64,000 nucleotides of DNA, taken from positions 20,426,885-20,490,884 of the forward strand of contig CM067084.1 in assembly GCA_034008185.1 (NCBI GenBank), read 5' to 3'. Positions 48,901-62,900 of the stretch are shown piece by piece (position 1 is the stretch's first letter; every line of letters starts with the position of its first letter). The notes below the pieces were generated by a model that was not told the DNA's origin, ran no database searches, and worked only from the letters and a program-made list of their open reading frames with translations. The position numbers and the translations under genes were made by a program. This DNA comes from Gorsachius magnificus (taxonomy: Eukaryota; Chordata; Aves; Pelecaniformes; Ardeidae).

Positions 48901-51900
48901 CAATACTTTTCATTTAACAAACAATCCAAGTATTATTCCACACATTTTGCACAGACAATTCAGAGCTGATATGCATTTAAACCAGTTTAACAGCCTGCTG
49001 TGTAGAAGGAAATGATAGATTAGAAATTGCTAATGTGGTTCATGAGGAAGGACATTAGTGCTTTCTGGCAAATCATTCACCTTTGAATTAGTGCAAATAT
49101 GTAATATAATGAATTTTTGTCTGAGGAAAGCACTCTACTCATTCAGGTTTCATAATCAGTTCAAAAGCTGCTAAACCATACATGCTACTTTTTCCATAAT
49201 GCTGCAGTTTTGAGGTGCAAAGTAACATGGATCAAGTATAGCAGAATATCTATGTCAGAAAAAAAAAAAAAAAATCCTAAACCCATTTCAGCTCAGAATA
49301 CATTTCCAGCTAAAACAGGATGTCTAAACTGTTCGGATGCTGCCATTTATCTAAAGGTCATTCCTCATTTAAAATCTGGTAGAACATTCCCTGAAGACCT
49401 AATGGCAGCAGTCCCAGGGAATATGGTAACTGCTGGCTCTGGCATGTGATAATGATGAGACATGCTCACTCAAGAGTTGGGCTTATCTGCGCTTCCCAGC
49501 ATGGTGTGTTAGATCTCTGATTTCCAAAGATCATTAAGAAATTTTCTCCAAACAGACAATCAAAGCCAAACCCCAAAGTTTAAAATAATGCAGCAAACTG
49601 AGTCTATAATAATGATAAAAATGAATGAATGAAACAGATTTAGAAACTAGGCAGTTATCTTAGATAAAGCTCAGTTTTCCACGGGTGAGGTTTCTTACAA
49701 CACACAGATGTTAGGAAACTTTGAACATTTAAGTTTTCAGCATGGTCAAAATGGATCTGAAAAGTAAAAGCTATCTTCCTGTTTCTTATGAAATCTACAC
49801 TGACAATGCGTGTGCAAGCACGGCAATGAATCCTGAAAGCAGAACTGCGTTTAATCATAAAATGGGAGTTATTTCTGCCTGGCACAACAGAGGAAAAATG
49901 TAGCGAAGGGCAAGAGTGGGCATTGACTCTGACGCTGCCTCCTCATAATACCTTTCTCTGGGCTTGTTTGTATAGTTCACTTGATTTCTCTTTCATTGAA
50001 GACATAGTCTGATGCCACATCAAATTAATTAATTAGTTACAAAATGATGCAATCAAACAGTGCTTATAATGGTCATTCATTACTTACCATTTTAGATATA
50101 TTTTAGTAAAAGTATGTCACAACGAAACAGTTGAATTCCCTTTGACTTCTCACTTTGTGAGGGTGATATATATTTTCAAACTCTAATTAGAAAATTTCAC
50201 ACACACATAATGCTACTATTGAAAAATATTTCCTAAAATTGTATGAGTTATGACTCACTTAGGATCTGATAGCAGCTTTGAAAGCCAGTCAGTTGGGTAA
50301 TGACAATAGCCCTGTGTATGACAATACAGCATCAAATCAGCTTTAAAACAATCACCACAGGATGGCCAGGTGAATGCCTGCAATTCCTGAAGCTGCAATC
50401 CAGTTAGACAGCATTCCATTCATTCTCTGAGGGATGTGAAGCAGTGATTAATTTTTGGCAAAGAGCATTAGTCTTTAATCAGGCCATTCTGATTCAGAGC
50501 CAAGTTCTGGACTGGGTGACACTTGCCAGCTTCTTGTCTCAGGCTGGGGCGTGTTGGCTTGTGATGCAAAGTCCCCAGGGGACCAGAAGGTTGCTAATGA
50601 AGCCTGGTGCTCTTCCACTGGCTCTTGTTAACACACATTTCCCTTTCATCTCCTACTTTTCTGGGGGTGTCTTCTCCTGTACCTCTACGGGCAGCTGCTT
50701 TCTTGTAGTGATTATTTTTTATTGTAGCTCTGAGAGCAGACAAAAGTGTGTTTCAGGAGTTAACAATACCCGTGTTAAGGCTCCACATCAGAGTTGTAGG
50801 CATTTTGACTCTCAGATGGTTTGTCTACAGCTACACAGCAGTATCTCCTTTTAAACGGGCCTGTTTCCTGGAGCTTTGATATAGTTCAGAACTTCAAATG
50901 TATCAAATTTCTCACATGTCCTTTTGTTACACAAAAGAACACTTACGAAATACGTTGGACTGAAAAACCAGAGCACTCTAAAAATTACATGTAATCAGAT
51001 GGTTTTTATTTGAGTTTTGGAAATGCTCCTTAACTTGGAAGCATTTCAAATAGGATTCAGTTTGCATGTAGAACTTGTCTGAGGTCTAGCTTCAGTTTTT
51101 ACACAATTATTGTTCCATGGCAGTTCCTTTCTGCCCAAAAGTAGGATGCAAGTAGTTAAAAAGATAATTTCATGTTTATACAAAACATTGGCAGAAAGAC
51201 CTGGTTATACTGTGGGATTGTGGGAATGGGTGTTCAGTTCATGTTCAAGTGCTCAGGTCTCCCTTCCACTCCAGGTGCCCTGCATGTCTCCATGCAATAG
51301 CTAGAGCACAGATTTGTAAGTGTAATTAAGTGTCTAATTCTTATTACTATCATTTGGATAGCAATACCTTTACTGACTTACCTGTGTACTTTGATTCACA
51401 GCTGGTAAAATGGTGACTCTTGCCTGATGTACCGACCTGTGATAAGAATAACTACATTAAAAATTGTAACAGAGGCACCATTGAATTACGACTGACTGGA
51501 TTTCTGCACCTGAATACTTGCCTATTTTTTCCAAGTGTATCAAATAATTTCTTGAAAGCTATAGCCTATTTCTGTAAATTGCTTTTCTCAAAAATCAAGA
51601 TGTTTAGCACATTAGAGGGACCCATACATCACATATAGACTTCTTTCTACATTCTGACTGAATGTTTCTTTAGCGTCTTCTTCTCAATTCCTTAATCCTG
51701 ATTTGATCACATTTTCAACAAATAGAGAGAGAGCTGTTAGGGGTTTGGAATACATATAATTTTGAGGATAAATTAGTAATGTCCTTAAAAATCAAATGTT
51801 TGACAGACATACCTCAAAATCAACTGGTCAAAAGAGAGAGGTAAAATCCAAAATAGAGCAATACTTTGAAAGTAGGCTTTAAAAAAGAAAAAAAATACCA

Positions 51901-53340
51901 ACCAACAAAACCCACCAGAAAACCAGAAATCCAAAAGGACGGATAGATAACTATAGTAGTAGGGTTAGTTTTGTTTATTTTTCTATAATTCATCCATGCA
52001 GAACTCACTGTTTGAGCTTCCAAGCTAGCTTTATAAACACTCGCAAGTTGACCTCAGTGAAAACAAAAACCAGGATGAGAACATGAAATGAAAATTAAAT
52101 AAATCCCTAAATGTCTTTTGACTCCTCAACACAGGGAGCTTGTTTCTAAAAATAGAATAAAACTCTCATGAAGGATGAACATTTCTGTTTAGGGCACACA
52201 GCAGCCTTGCTTCTGCTTTAGCATTAGCAAAAGTAATGTGATGATGCTGGGAACCTAGCCTTGCGTACCAGAAAACCATACAAATAGTTGTTTTCTCCAA
52301 CATGAAACTGGAGAATGTTAGGAATTCCTGTGTCTGTTTTGCATACTATTGTGCAATTGTTGCACATAGAAAACTCTCAGAGTCCTCCCCAGGAATTGGG
52401 GTGGGTGACAGCCATGCAATGGATGGTAAGTAACAGCATTTTTGAGGCCTCCTTTGCTTTCCTAAATACTTTTCAACAAAGTTTTTGTGACGAACTTTGG
52501 GAGTGTAAATTAATTAGGTTTTGTAAATGAGCTTTTTTATGTTTCCTCCAGATCAGGTCACGGAAAGCTCAATTGCTTCTATTTTCAGAAAAATACAGGC
52601 AATTTTTATAGACAGGGACAAAACATCACCAGAATCTATTAAAGCAAAAAAGGCTGCTTTGTGCAAGACCAGCTGCTTGGAACCATGCCAGCACATATCC
52701 TATAGGAATTAATCCTGTTTTTTGGGGGGTGGTGATGTCTAAATTACCGTAAGACACAATTTTCCATTTCTGAAGCTTGCTTAGTACACAAGGCTGTCTT
52801 AATGGAGCATGGCAAGTCAAGTCAGCCACTAGAAAATTAATACCATAAAGCATCTCCTTGAAAACTTTTGCTCACTTTAGCAGAAGTGATCAGTAAAGCT
52901 TCTCCTGAGCCTCTTGCTCTTCTGGAAAGTGAAGGAGACACTGAATGCAAGACTTTGTAAATCAGCTGAACAATTTAATGTAAATGAAGGAGACAGCGTG
53001 GGACAGTGAGCATTCAGTTGTGAGACAAACAATGCCAGAGCCAAAATCTTCATGCAGAAGGATGTTCACACCATCTGTGTAACCATCGAGCCACACAGGA
53101 ACTGGGAAACAATTGTCTTTTTTAGGATGAGGATGATGTATGGGATTCTTTATCTAGCCTGGGCTGCTCAAAAATGAGTTAGCTCAAAAATGGAACCAAG
53201 CAGAAAAGATAAGAGCAAGATTAATAATATCTCAATACAACTCAGCAGAATGCATCGTGTTGAAAGGCAGGTCCCCTGTACGAACCATACAGAAAGAATT
53301 GCATTCCTAAGAATGGGGAAAGTGATGAAGAGGAACACTG
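45990..53340. other. Gene desert, first part
   Basis: AT-rich non-coding DNA with no gene seen. It includes a tRNA-SINE relic near 48.1 kb and a run of 15 A at about 49260-49274. The longest open frame (47276-47761) has no conserved domain, splice context or paralogous word. Confidence 0.6.
48060..48205 (-). repeat. Ancient tRNA-derived SINE relic
   Basis: On the minus strand the segment reads TAATGGTTAGAGCACACTTG, resembling a tRNA-type A box (TGGTTAGAGC). About 30 bases on comes GGACCGAAATCC, resembling a decayed B box, followed by a MIR-like AT-richer body. Called from pol III box spacing and wording only. Confidence 0.4.
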
Positions 53341-53950
53341 GAAGATTAGATTGTCCCCAACCATTTGTCTCAGGGGCCTGTGGGAGTGGAGGCAAGCTGG
53401 CAGCTGGGGCTGGCCGCGGGGCAAGAGTGCTGTCCCCCCATCCCTAGCCAGGAGGGACGGAGCAGGTCTAGTGAAACCATGTTCAGCCAACAGTGTGGTG
53501 ACCACCAGACAAGTCCATGTAGCAACAAGACAGGTGCAAGGCCAGGCACAGCATATATACAGTATAGCATACGTACAATATACCTCAGGCAAGGTCAAAT
53601 TTTCTCCAGTGGGGGGTAGTTTAAGGAAAGAGAACATGAGAATATGTAAGTATCTGCTGGGAGATGACAGTGAATTGGAGGGGTGCTAAGGTTCGCTGTT
53701 GAGGAATGGAGGGGAGGCTCAAAGGTGCATTCTTCGGAGCAAGAGGGTGTGCAGCAGCTTGTGTTTGTCAGTCACGGCTGCCTATGGACCTGGAGGTGCA
53801 ATTCCTTTAAGGCAAATTGGAGGTGCAATTTTTTTTAAGGCAAATTTGAGGTGCAATTTTTTTTAAGGCAAAAGAATTTAGGAGACAAATCGTTGTTTTC
53901 CCTCCTAAGCCTTACTGTTTCCACCCCCACTTTCTCTCTATTTTCCCTGT
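53340..53950. other. GC-shifted block with short tandem array, possible unclassified repeat
   Basis: Composition changes abruptly from AT-rich to mixed GC (for example ctggggctggccgcggggca) and back. It contains an atatatacagtatag TATA-like word and the 28-bp tandem at 53.79 kb. Termini and target duplication were not found, so a mobile element is only suspected. Confidence 0.3.
53791..53873. repeat. Three-copy tandem repeat, about 28-bp unit
   Basis: Units of the form tggaggtgcaatt, poly-T, aaggcaaat begin at 53791, 53818 and 53846 (27, 28 and 28 bp). Units 2 and 3 are nearly identical; unit 1 has cc in place of part of the T run. Confidence 0.85.
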
Positions 53951-56900
53951 GTAAAGTGGTTTTCTCCCATGTCCCAGCACTGCAGGGCTGGGATGTGGGA
54001 CTGAGGTGAAACTAAGCTGGGAAAAGCCATGAAAAGCCAGAAAAATACTGGAAGAAGCTGTAATTAAAAAGCTTCTATGGTGAAGTCATGCTTTTGCTAT
54101 AGAAGGATTTTCAGTCATGACAGTAAATAAATAGTGAAGAGCATAGTGATTTAAATACACTAGATGTCTGATGGAATCGAACAGCAGGCTGAGGAAAATC
54201 ATAATATATGTGTAATAATCATAAGATGTGCTTAATATAATCCTTATAGAGATGGGTCATTCTCGATTAGAATTTTGCACCAAATGTATATTAATTCAGT
54301 ACACCTTTGCATTCTTTGAAAATGTAGAAATGTATGAATTTTTTGCTTTTGCATGCCACTTTTCACACCAAGATAGTGTTCTTCTGGGAAGAATTCAAGA
54401 CAAGCTATAAAAAGAATCAGAGAGTTCGCCATTGTTCCAAACAGTTCCTCATTGTCTGTACTTTTAAACTGGCTTGAAACACCAAGCCTCCAGTTTGTTT
54501 TGACTGGCTTCTGCCTGATACCATCTCATGGGTTTCTTGCCAGCATCTAAAGCTTAATGAAGATTTTAATCTTTTTCCTCAAATAGTCACAGACAGCTCC
54601 TCTGTGTACTGTGGACAACATCAATAGCTGGCTTGTCACTCAGGCCCATAACTTCACTGTCAAATTCAGCTTTGCAGTTCTTCTGTGCAGCTTCTCTAGG
54701 ATACAGCCTTCTCTCTTCCACCCACAGCGAAGAGCTTTGTACAAGTTCTCATACCATGCCTGGAGTCCTGAAATACCCTTTTCTCTGGGGCCTGCTTGCT
54801 ATTGCAATGTTGCCCTATATGCAGCCATTCATAACACTACTAAGCAAAGGTTATGACCGTAGCAGCTTTCATTTGGATCTTACTAGTAGCCTTCAATTCC
54901 CTAACATGCCAAATGCAAACATCATCTCCCCTTTCAAGAACTTTTACGGCATACTCCTATGACAAATTCTACCATGTTAGTGCCAAAATCAACAGGCTCT
55001 GACTGGCCTGTGGTGCCAGATCCATTGCCAGACTAGAAACGGTGTCACGAGCATTTTGCTATTGTTTTCACTGAGAGTTTCCTCTTATACAGGTCTGCAG
55101 GTAGCCCTAATTTTACACTGCAGAAAAAGGCAAAACATATTTGACACTTAGCAGGCAGTATAGAAAGAACAAGGCCCAATGTTGCAAAAAAAACGTTGGA
55201 TCAGTGGATTCAGTATTCTACCAGTCAGAAGGGGTTGCACACACCAGCGGTAAATCTTCACAGGATGAAAGAGAGTGACAGCGATTTTTTTCGCTACAAG
55301 GCTAATTTAGAAATGCTTTTCCAGTGCCAGTGGAAACAGAAGTTAACTTTTGGGGTAATATGTAATTTCTTTAGTATGACTACAGAGTTATGAAGGACTG
55401 TACAATTGCCAAATTTGTTTTATTTTTTGACTTGAACTGGACAAATGGAACGAGTTAAAATGAAAAAGACCCCCAAAGTAGGTGGAATCCAGTCCATAAT
55501 ATGCATTAAAACCTGGATGGAATGCAAAATGATAAATTAATCCATTTTTGTGATTAATGAATACTAATTATAACTTGCTAGAATATTTCCACAGTCCATG
55601 ATAAATGTATAGCTAAATCTCTAAGATGTGGTTATCAGTCTTTTGCTCTGTATTCAAATGTGCAACAACTACCAATGGAATTTGCTCCTTATGTTTTATA
55701 AAGTAGCCCTCAGATTTCTGAGACAAAAAATGTTTTGAGAAGTTTTGAGTTTGCAAGCTTAATTGCTTAATTTTGAAAACAAACTGTAAAAGTTAAGATC
55801 TCTGTGGTACAACAGTGGTATGTTAGGACTAAAGATCATTATATCCCAAGAGGAATTTTGCAAATAAGACAAAGGCAGCATTGTTTCAAGCAAAGGGAAA
55901 AGGTGATTGAGATTTATAAAATTAACTTGTTCTTGTGGTGCCTTGGTATTTTGCTGCATGTGTAGGAGGATTTGCAGATTCAGTCAACAGCAGCCCATAG
56001 GGCAGAGCTTTGACCAGAGCTGAATGAACCATTGAGAACTTTCCTTTGAATAATAGCTTTCTAATAATACATCATGAAATTCAGTAAACATATTATTTGC
56101 TGAATGCATTTGACAGACTATCTGGTTGTAGAGGGAGTAAAATCTGAAACACAGCTACAATGTGGCCAGTAATTTTAAAGGAATGTGCCAGAAAGGTTAT
56201 TCTACACATATTAATCAACAAGCTCTCAGCCTAATGTCAGATCATGGCTGAGTGCTTTGGCAAGCACCAATGGAGCATTATTTTCTGTGGGAAAAAACTC
56301 CATAATCTTTACATACTGCAGGTACTGCTTCATACCCTCCTGCTTGCCAGGTCAAATTTTTCCTGGCTTCTTCATGTCCTTGTGCATGTCAGTATTTGAA
56401 TTCAGCCATATGCATCTAATCTTTTTCTTGATGTGTTTTAAGCTCTGTAGCATCTAATGGCAATGAGTTTCACGCGTTATCAGTTCACAAAAATTTTTAA
56501 GTGTGCAGCCTTTTAAAGAACATTGTTTCCACAGTCTCCTGTGAGCTCTGAGTAGGAATTCATACCTGACAGGCACCACTCATTGCATTTGTCTTTGCAA
56601 CGTGGCTTTCTCCCCTTAGAATAAACAGTTCTGATCTTCTTGCTGCCCTTTCTTAATGTCTTGGTTTTGAACACAAGCGGCTATGCCGTTCCTGTCAAGT
56701 GAGCATGAAGGCTGGCAGCTCAGTGGTGGAAATGTGTCAGCTTTAAGCATGCAGAGGGACTGCAAGGAGCATTTGCTATTTCAGTAATGACACACTGAGG
56801 CGTCTAAAACCCATGACTGCACCTGTGGAAATGAGTTCAAATGAAAAATAGTGAATTCAAAAATATGACAAATAAACATTAGCTTCTTTCCTGTAACCTC

Positions 56901-59900
56901 ATTTTCTGTGCCCCAGCAACTGTGTATGTTTCTTTTTTTCAAGCCTTTCTTTCTTTTTTTTTTTTTTTCCTAGCTAAAAGATCTAGAAATATGCTTAAAA
57001 GGGGAAAAAAAGTCTCCATTCCCTGAGATTCTGCTGTTGGTCAGCAAGTTGGGAAATACCACTCAAAAGAGCAAATCTAATACCAGAACTGTAATCTCTG
57101 GCAACATCATTGCCGCATATGACTGGTAAATTCTCATTTTCTTCTGAAATGCAATGTGCTGAGATGTCAGTGTTCTCATAGCACGTGTTGTGGGGCCAGA
57201 GAGGGAGAGCCGACCCAGGGATTTTAATGGCAGTATTGAGACGGTCGCTGCAGCTGTTGTACAGCACAGCGAGAAGAAAAATCTCCATCAAATTTCTGCT
57301 GTGTGGGGTGCGAGTGGGAACCTTGTGTTTAGCTCCCAGATGCACAAACCACATGTCTGAGCTGACACACAGGGAAGTTTTGTTCATAAGTTAAAAATTG
57401 GCATCAATTACTTCCTCCCTTTGGGCCAAACGAGGAACCATATTGTGACTCCTTCGCTGCTGTGGCAACAAAATTACATACTGCCCCACAGTGAAGAATT
57501 AATTATTAGTCCAAAGGGAAGAAATATGCAATACAACAGAAATCTGGGATATGAAATGCAATTGGATGAAGCAGGTGGCAGGTGGCAGTCGTACCCTTAC
57601 AACTTCAAACTGTGTCATTAAGGGAATCAATGCAGGTACCACTGCCATACGTGTTTGTCTCACCTTTTTTTTTTTTTCTTACTCATCCTTAATAAATATT
57701 GGAAAAAATACAGAACAAAATTAAAAACTCCAACCAGAGAAGAGAACTGTTGATGTTTACAAGACCCCAGCTGGACTGTGCTCAGAGGAGTCGCTTTGCC
57801 TTTGCTGATGTTATTTCCCAGGCTAACTCCCCCATGTAAACTACAGCTGCGAGCAGGTGGCAGTGCATGTTCATGTGTGCTCCATGTAGGGGAATGGCCT
57901 CTCTTGTAGCTTTTGCATTTTTTCATGTTCAGCTGAAAACATAATTTACAATGGCAGGCAGATGTAAAAAAGAATTTCACAAGATGAAAGGAAAATACTT
58001 AGTCCAATACTCCTAATGTTTTGGTTTCCATTCATGGTTATGCTTGATATTTAAATACACTTTACAATTAAATACATCTTTAGAAAAGAGGTCAGACTGG
58101 GTGAATACATAAGCTGATTTTTTCTTCCTCAGATGAAAATGGAATTTTTTTTTTAATTGGAGAAAGGTCAAGCCTCTCCCCTGTTGCTACATTTTTTTTC
58201 CGGAGAATTGACTTGACTGTTCTCCAAACATTGTTTCCTGTTCTTCACAGAGGGGAAATGTTTGTTCCTTGTTCCTAATAATCAGACATACTGTAATGGC
58301 TTGCTCACAGGGAAGAAGAAAAATATAGGAAAGTTAAGACTGATGATTAACGTTTTCTTTATGCTGAAATTTTAAAAGCAGTAGAGCAGTGGCTGGTCTA
58401 GTGAAATATGTATAATACATTGAAAAGCCTGGATAAGCTGAAGGATGTATATCAAGTGTATAGCAGGAATACACAGAGGCATTTATGTGCCAGAGAAAAT
58501 GGAGAGAAAGGCTCATCCAAGCAGGCACAAACCTTTTGGTGCCTGTAAGAAGGGTACAACTTCAAAACTGGAAGGCCATCACTTAATTCTTTATTTTGCT
58601 ATTCACTTAATTACTTTATTTTGGTTTGATTGGAATGATCACAATGTGTCGTTCGAGTGAGAATTTAATATGCCCCAGCAGATAGTTTAAAATGCTGTTT
58701 AGGCAAGATTTGTTGGGGTGACTGTTTCAGGATGTTCCTGAAGCCATAGCTATTCCCCATGCATCAGATCTAGGAAAACCAAAGTTTTGTCTGCAGGAGA
58801 GAGTTTGTCAGTTATACTAGTGTAATTACTACTGGAGCCAAGGTGCACAGCTGTGCATACTAAAACTCCTCTTGAAATGACATAGGGCAAGCCAAAACAA
58901 AATATGGCACTTAAAGCCACAAGCCACATGGTTTTCCTGCCTTAATTTTTCACATAAAGTCATATCATAACTTATAATGAAAAAACTTTCCCACACAGGA
59001 AAGACCAAATGTTATATTTTACCTTTTACATCTCTATGGATAGATTCAAGGCATGAAAAATTCTGCTGGGATAACCAGGTTATTTGCTGTTTTCTAATTA
59101 AAATAAATGTGTCAACACTTATTAACACCTTCAGTGACCTACAGTTGTTCACAGTGTGCTCACTTCAGCATAGATTAATTTTTGCAGTGTAAATGGTGGG
59201 GTGCTGAGATGGTGGGATATCTCAGCATCAGTTCCTCATCTTTGAGTGTCTTTTTGAGCCATGGGAAACAATAAATATATATGAATCTCTACCATTCTCA
59301 TGTTACTCAACTCCTTATTTCCTACTGCTGATCCCAAGGAAAAAAGTCTCTTTTTCTGAATCTCATTCCCCTTCTAGCTGCTCACCTAGAACATTCACCT
59401 CCATTTTCTGCTATGGGTTTAGAATAAGAGTTGCTACTCTCCCAAAAACCTGCTTATTAGTTGCTATTAGGGCATGGGAAAAGACTGATAATTGCAATAT
59501 TTAATTTTGGGGGACTTTTTTCACAAATTTTAAATATCTCAAGAAGAAATTCAGAGATACTACATTTAAAGTGACATGTATTCCTGTTCTTAAAAGTCCT
59601 TGTTTTAAGAATTCCTTCCTCAGTTTTTCCCTTTTGAAACTGTAAGACAAATGAGCAGATAATTTATGTGCTTTATATTCCCAGATGTTTCTATTCAGTA
59701 ATTTGATGTTAATTCTCAAATGTAATGGATTTTGTAATGGCTGATCTAAATTAAGATATAAAAAACCCTAATTAATTAATGTAAATGACTATTGGAAGTA
59801 ATGAAAACAGCAATGAAGAGAAGGAAAATGCACACAGAATCTAAGATTAACAAGCATCAACAGAAAATAATCAACAGAAAATAATCTTACTGTGTGAAAA

Positions 59901-62900
59901 AGAAGCAAGCCGACGTATTTATAAAAGTTATGAATTTTTAAAGTCAAATCACTGGAGGAAAGAGGAGTTTTGTAAGGATTTTAGCTACATATATAGCAAG
60001 AAAAGAATTATGTTAATGAGAAGTGAAGAAAAAAGCCTAAGTCTGAGGGAGAACACCAAAGTAGAATTGAGTTTGCGGAACACTATAGCTGCTACAAAAG
60101 AGAGTTGCAAATCTTTTCTGAAGTGCTTATATCAGAATTCCAGCTGATAAAACAACAAGGGGTCTGTGTTTCTCCATGTTAATCTAATTCCACTAAATGT
60201 AAAGAATCACACTGTGCACTATGTTAGAGGAAGACATTGATAAGCTGGAACGGTTTCAGGAAAAAACAGCAAAACTGAGTGGAGGGGTAGGGTGTGAAGT
60301 AAGAGAAAGAAAAAAGAAAAAAAGTCCAGAACAGCATTCCTCAGTTCAATATAGTGAGGATAGGACAAGTGGTCATAGCCTGTGAACTCTGGGGGATGGT
60401 GAACCTATATGTTCATAAGAATGTAACTAGGAAGAGTAGGATGGCACCAGTGGTGGTCGTGGAATAAATAATAAAAAAGAAAAAATACCCAACAGTGAAA
60501 GTCAGTGCTTCTCATGTCACTGCACACCTACCACATTAGCTTCATATGTGACAGAAACTAGTCCCAGGTCCCAGCTTCTGCCACTGCCCAGCCACAGCTG
60601 AGGCAAGGGCCAGCACTGGCCTCCCCCAAGTGCCAAGGCCAAGGTTGGGAGCTAATTCACAATATTTTCAGGCTCCATCAGAGCTGGGAGCTGGGACCTG
60701 GCTCTCAGGTCCCATTATGTGCATGTCCAGGAGGAATCAGGTGGCACCCCTGTGGCACACATGCCCCTTGCCTTCTTCCCACATAGGATTCCCAGGCAGG
60801 AAACTTGTGTTTAGAGCTAGAATTTCAGTAGAGAAGGACATGGGGCAGCAACTCCAATCAGTTAATGTTTATTACATATTGCAGTTTTGGATCTTATCTC
60901 TAGGTTGTACAGTGCAGGGGGGAAAAATAGGCACCATTTGAATTCCTGCACAAGAACATGGACAGGCACAGAGTCAGGAGGGACTGTAGATGCTGCTGAA
61001 GCTGTGGGTGCTGTTTCTGCAACTCCTGCAGATTATGTGAGCCAACAGTAAATCCTAAATTCTCATAAACCAGATCTAAATCTGTCACAGAGTCAATGGA
61101 TAAACTGTGTATATTTCATCTCTAACTGCCATGATTGTGTCATAAGAACATAAATATCAATATTGGCTATCATTTCATGTTTCAGGATTACATCAAGGTA
61201 GGTAGTAAGAGAAAAGCTGGTTGTAGCCAGAGACATCCCACAGATGTATTGACCATAGAGTTGGATGTATTTTGAGCCTTAGGGGGAACAGCAACGTAAG
61301 TTATAAAAGCAGTGATTAGGATGAGGAGGACAGAAACACACAAGAGCTAGGTGAATTGCAAATATGTGACCAGTCTAAAACCAGCAACATTTCAGCCTGA
61401 GCTGAAATAATCATGTGACGTTTTAGCACCGTGTGTCCTCGTGCTAAAAAGGTGGTGCCTTGTGTAAGCAGCTGTGAATGTCTGAAATCCCTGCTAAGCC
61501 ACAAGAAATAATTAGATCAGTTGACTCAGATGCAACAGTGCTATTATTCACTGACTGGGCTTACTTGTGACACTGGAAAGGTCTAAATTTTTACAGGTTT
61601 ATGGGGCTGAAAATGAGACTGTCTTACAAGATGCCACAGCCCTAAAAATGACAAGTAATGGGTCAGAGCCTGGTGATAAAAAATAACATGAGGATTTGGT
61701 TATTAAGTAGCACCCACATCCTTTTTCCTTTAGGATTTTGCTTCCTGCATGCTTCCGTCTGGTTTGTGTGCACCTCTGTGGGGAGCCCTAAATCCTGCTG
61801 TTTGTGTGTTTATAGCAACATAACCCTTAATTCAGTGGCCTTTGATAGCTCCTGGTTGCCACACACCACGCATGTGCAGGAGATACAACAACTGTGAAGT
61901 CAAGCTGGCAGAGAGCAAAGACTAAAGGCTAGCGAGGCTTTGTGTAGCTCCCAGTTCTCACATCAGTGAAGTGCTCCTGTGTCTCTCCAGTACCTCCTAC
62001 CAGCTTCATCTCTGTCTTGCTGTGAAGCAATCCTTTACGGCACTCACCTTCCCTTTCATTGTCCTCTGTCTTCTCCTCTTCTGAGCCCAGCTAGTAGACA
62101 CAAGCGGCTGAAGGGTTAGATGCACTTATGTAGGACGGGCTCTTTGGGAAACTGTGGTCTGGATGCTGCCCCTCACTCAAGAAGCCTGTAAATCACCGGC
62201 ATCTGGAAAACAGAAGGGTATACCAAGACTATTTTAGATATAACTGTTTTCTATGCTTTTTCCCTAAGTATCAAGTACAGGCAAGTGAAGTTGTGGGGCT
62301 ACATTAGGTGGATATATTTTATGGATCAGTAAGGCAGTTTTTAAAGGGAATATATTCTAAAGAACTTCTGAAATTATATTAACCACCTTTAATTTCTTAG
62401 AATAGTTGGTTGAAAAATGTAGCTGTCTTCTAAAGAAGTTTTTAAGGGATTATTGTTATAAGACTGAGTCTGGCAAACATATGCTCTATTTTTGTATACC
62501 AGCTCAGAAATCTGTGTTTCAGATTTTGCATGTGTGGTCTATGGCTGATGGATATTTTTTCTCTTTCTCTGATATGAGTTACCTACCTTATATTGAATGA
62601 ACAGGCTTAAAAGAAACAGGAAAATGTCTCTTTTTTTTTTTTCCTATAAGCTCATTCATTTATTTGTTGAACACATCTCTTGGATTGAAAAAATGTCATT
62701 GTAGCCACTTCAAATTTATCTAATGAAAGAATTTTTCTGTGATTCATTGAAAAGTGCTCTGAGAAGTCAGAATACAAACTTTTCCTTGGCAGTAAGAATG
62801 GCCAAAAGAATACTTTTTTGTCCTCAAACCATTGCACAACTCGTACAGAAGTATAAATTTAAACCTGCAGATTTAGGTGGTTGCTGATGGTACCTGCCTG

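Noticed and set aside
56995..57387. 130-codon minus-strand open frame
   Set aside because: No recognisable family; the stretch is better explained as possible non-coding regulatory DNA.
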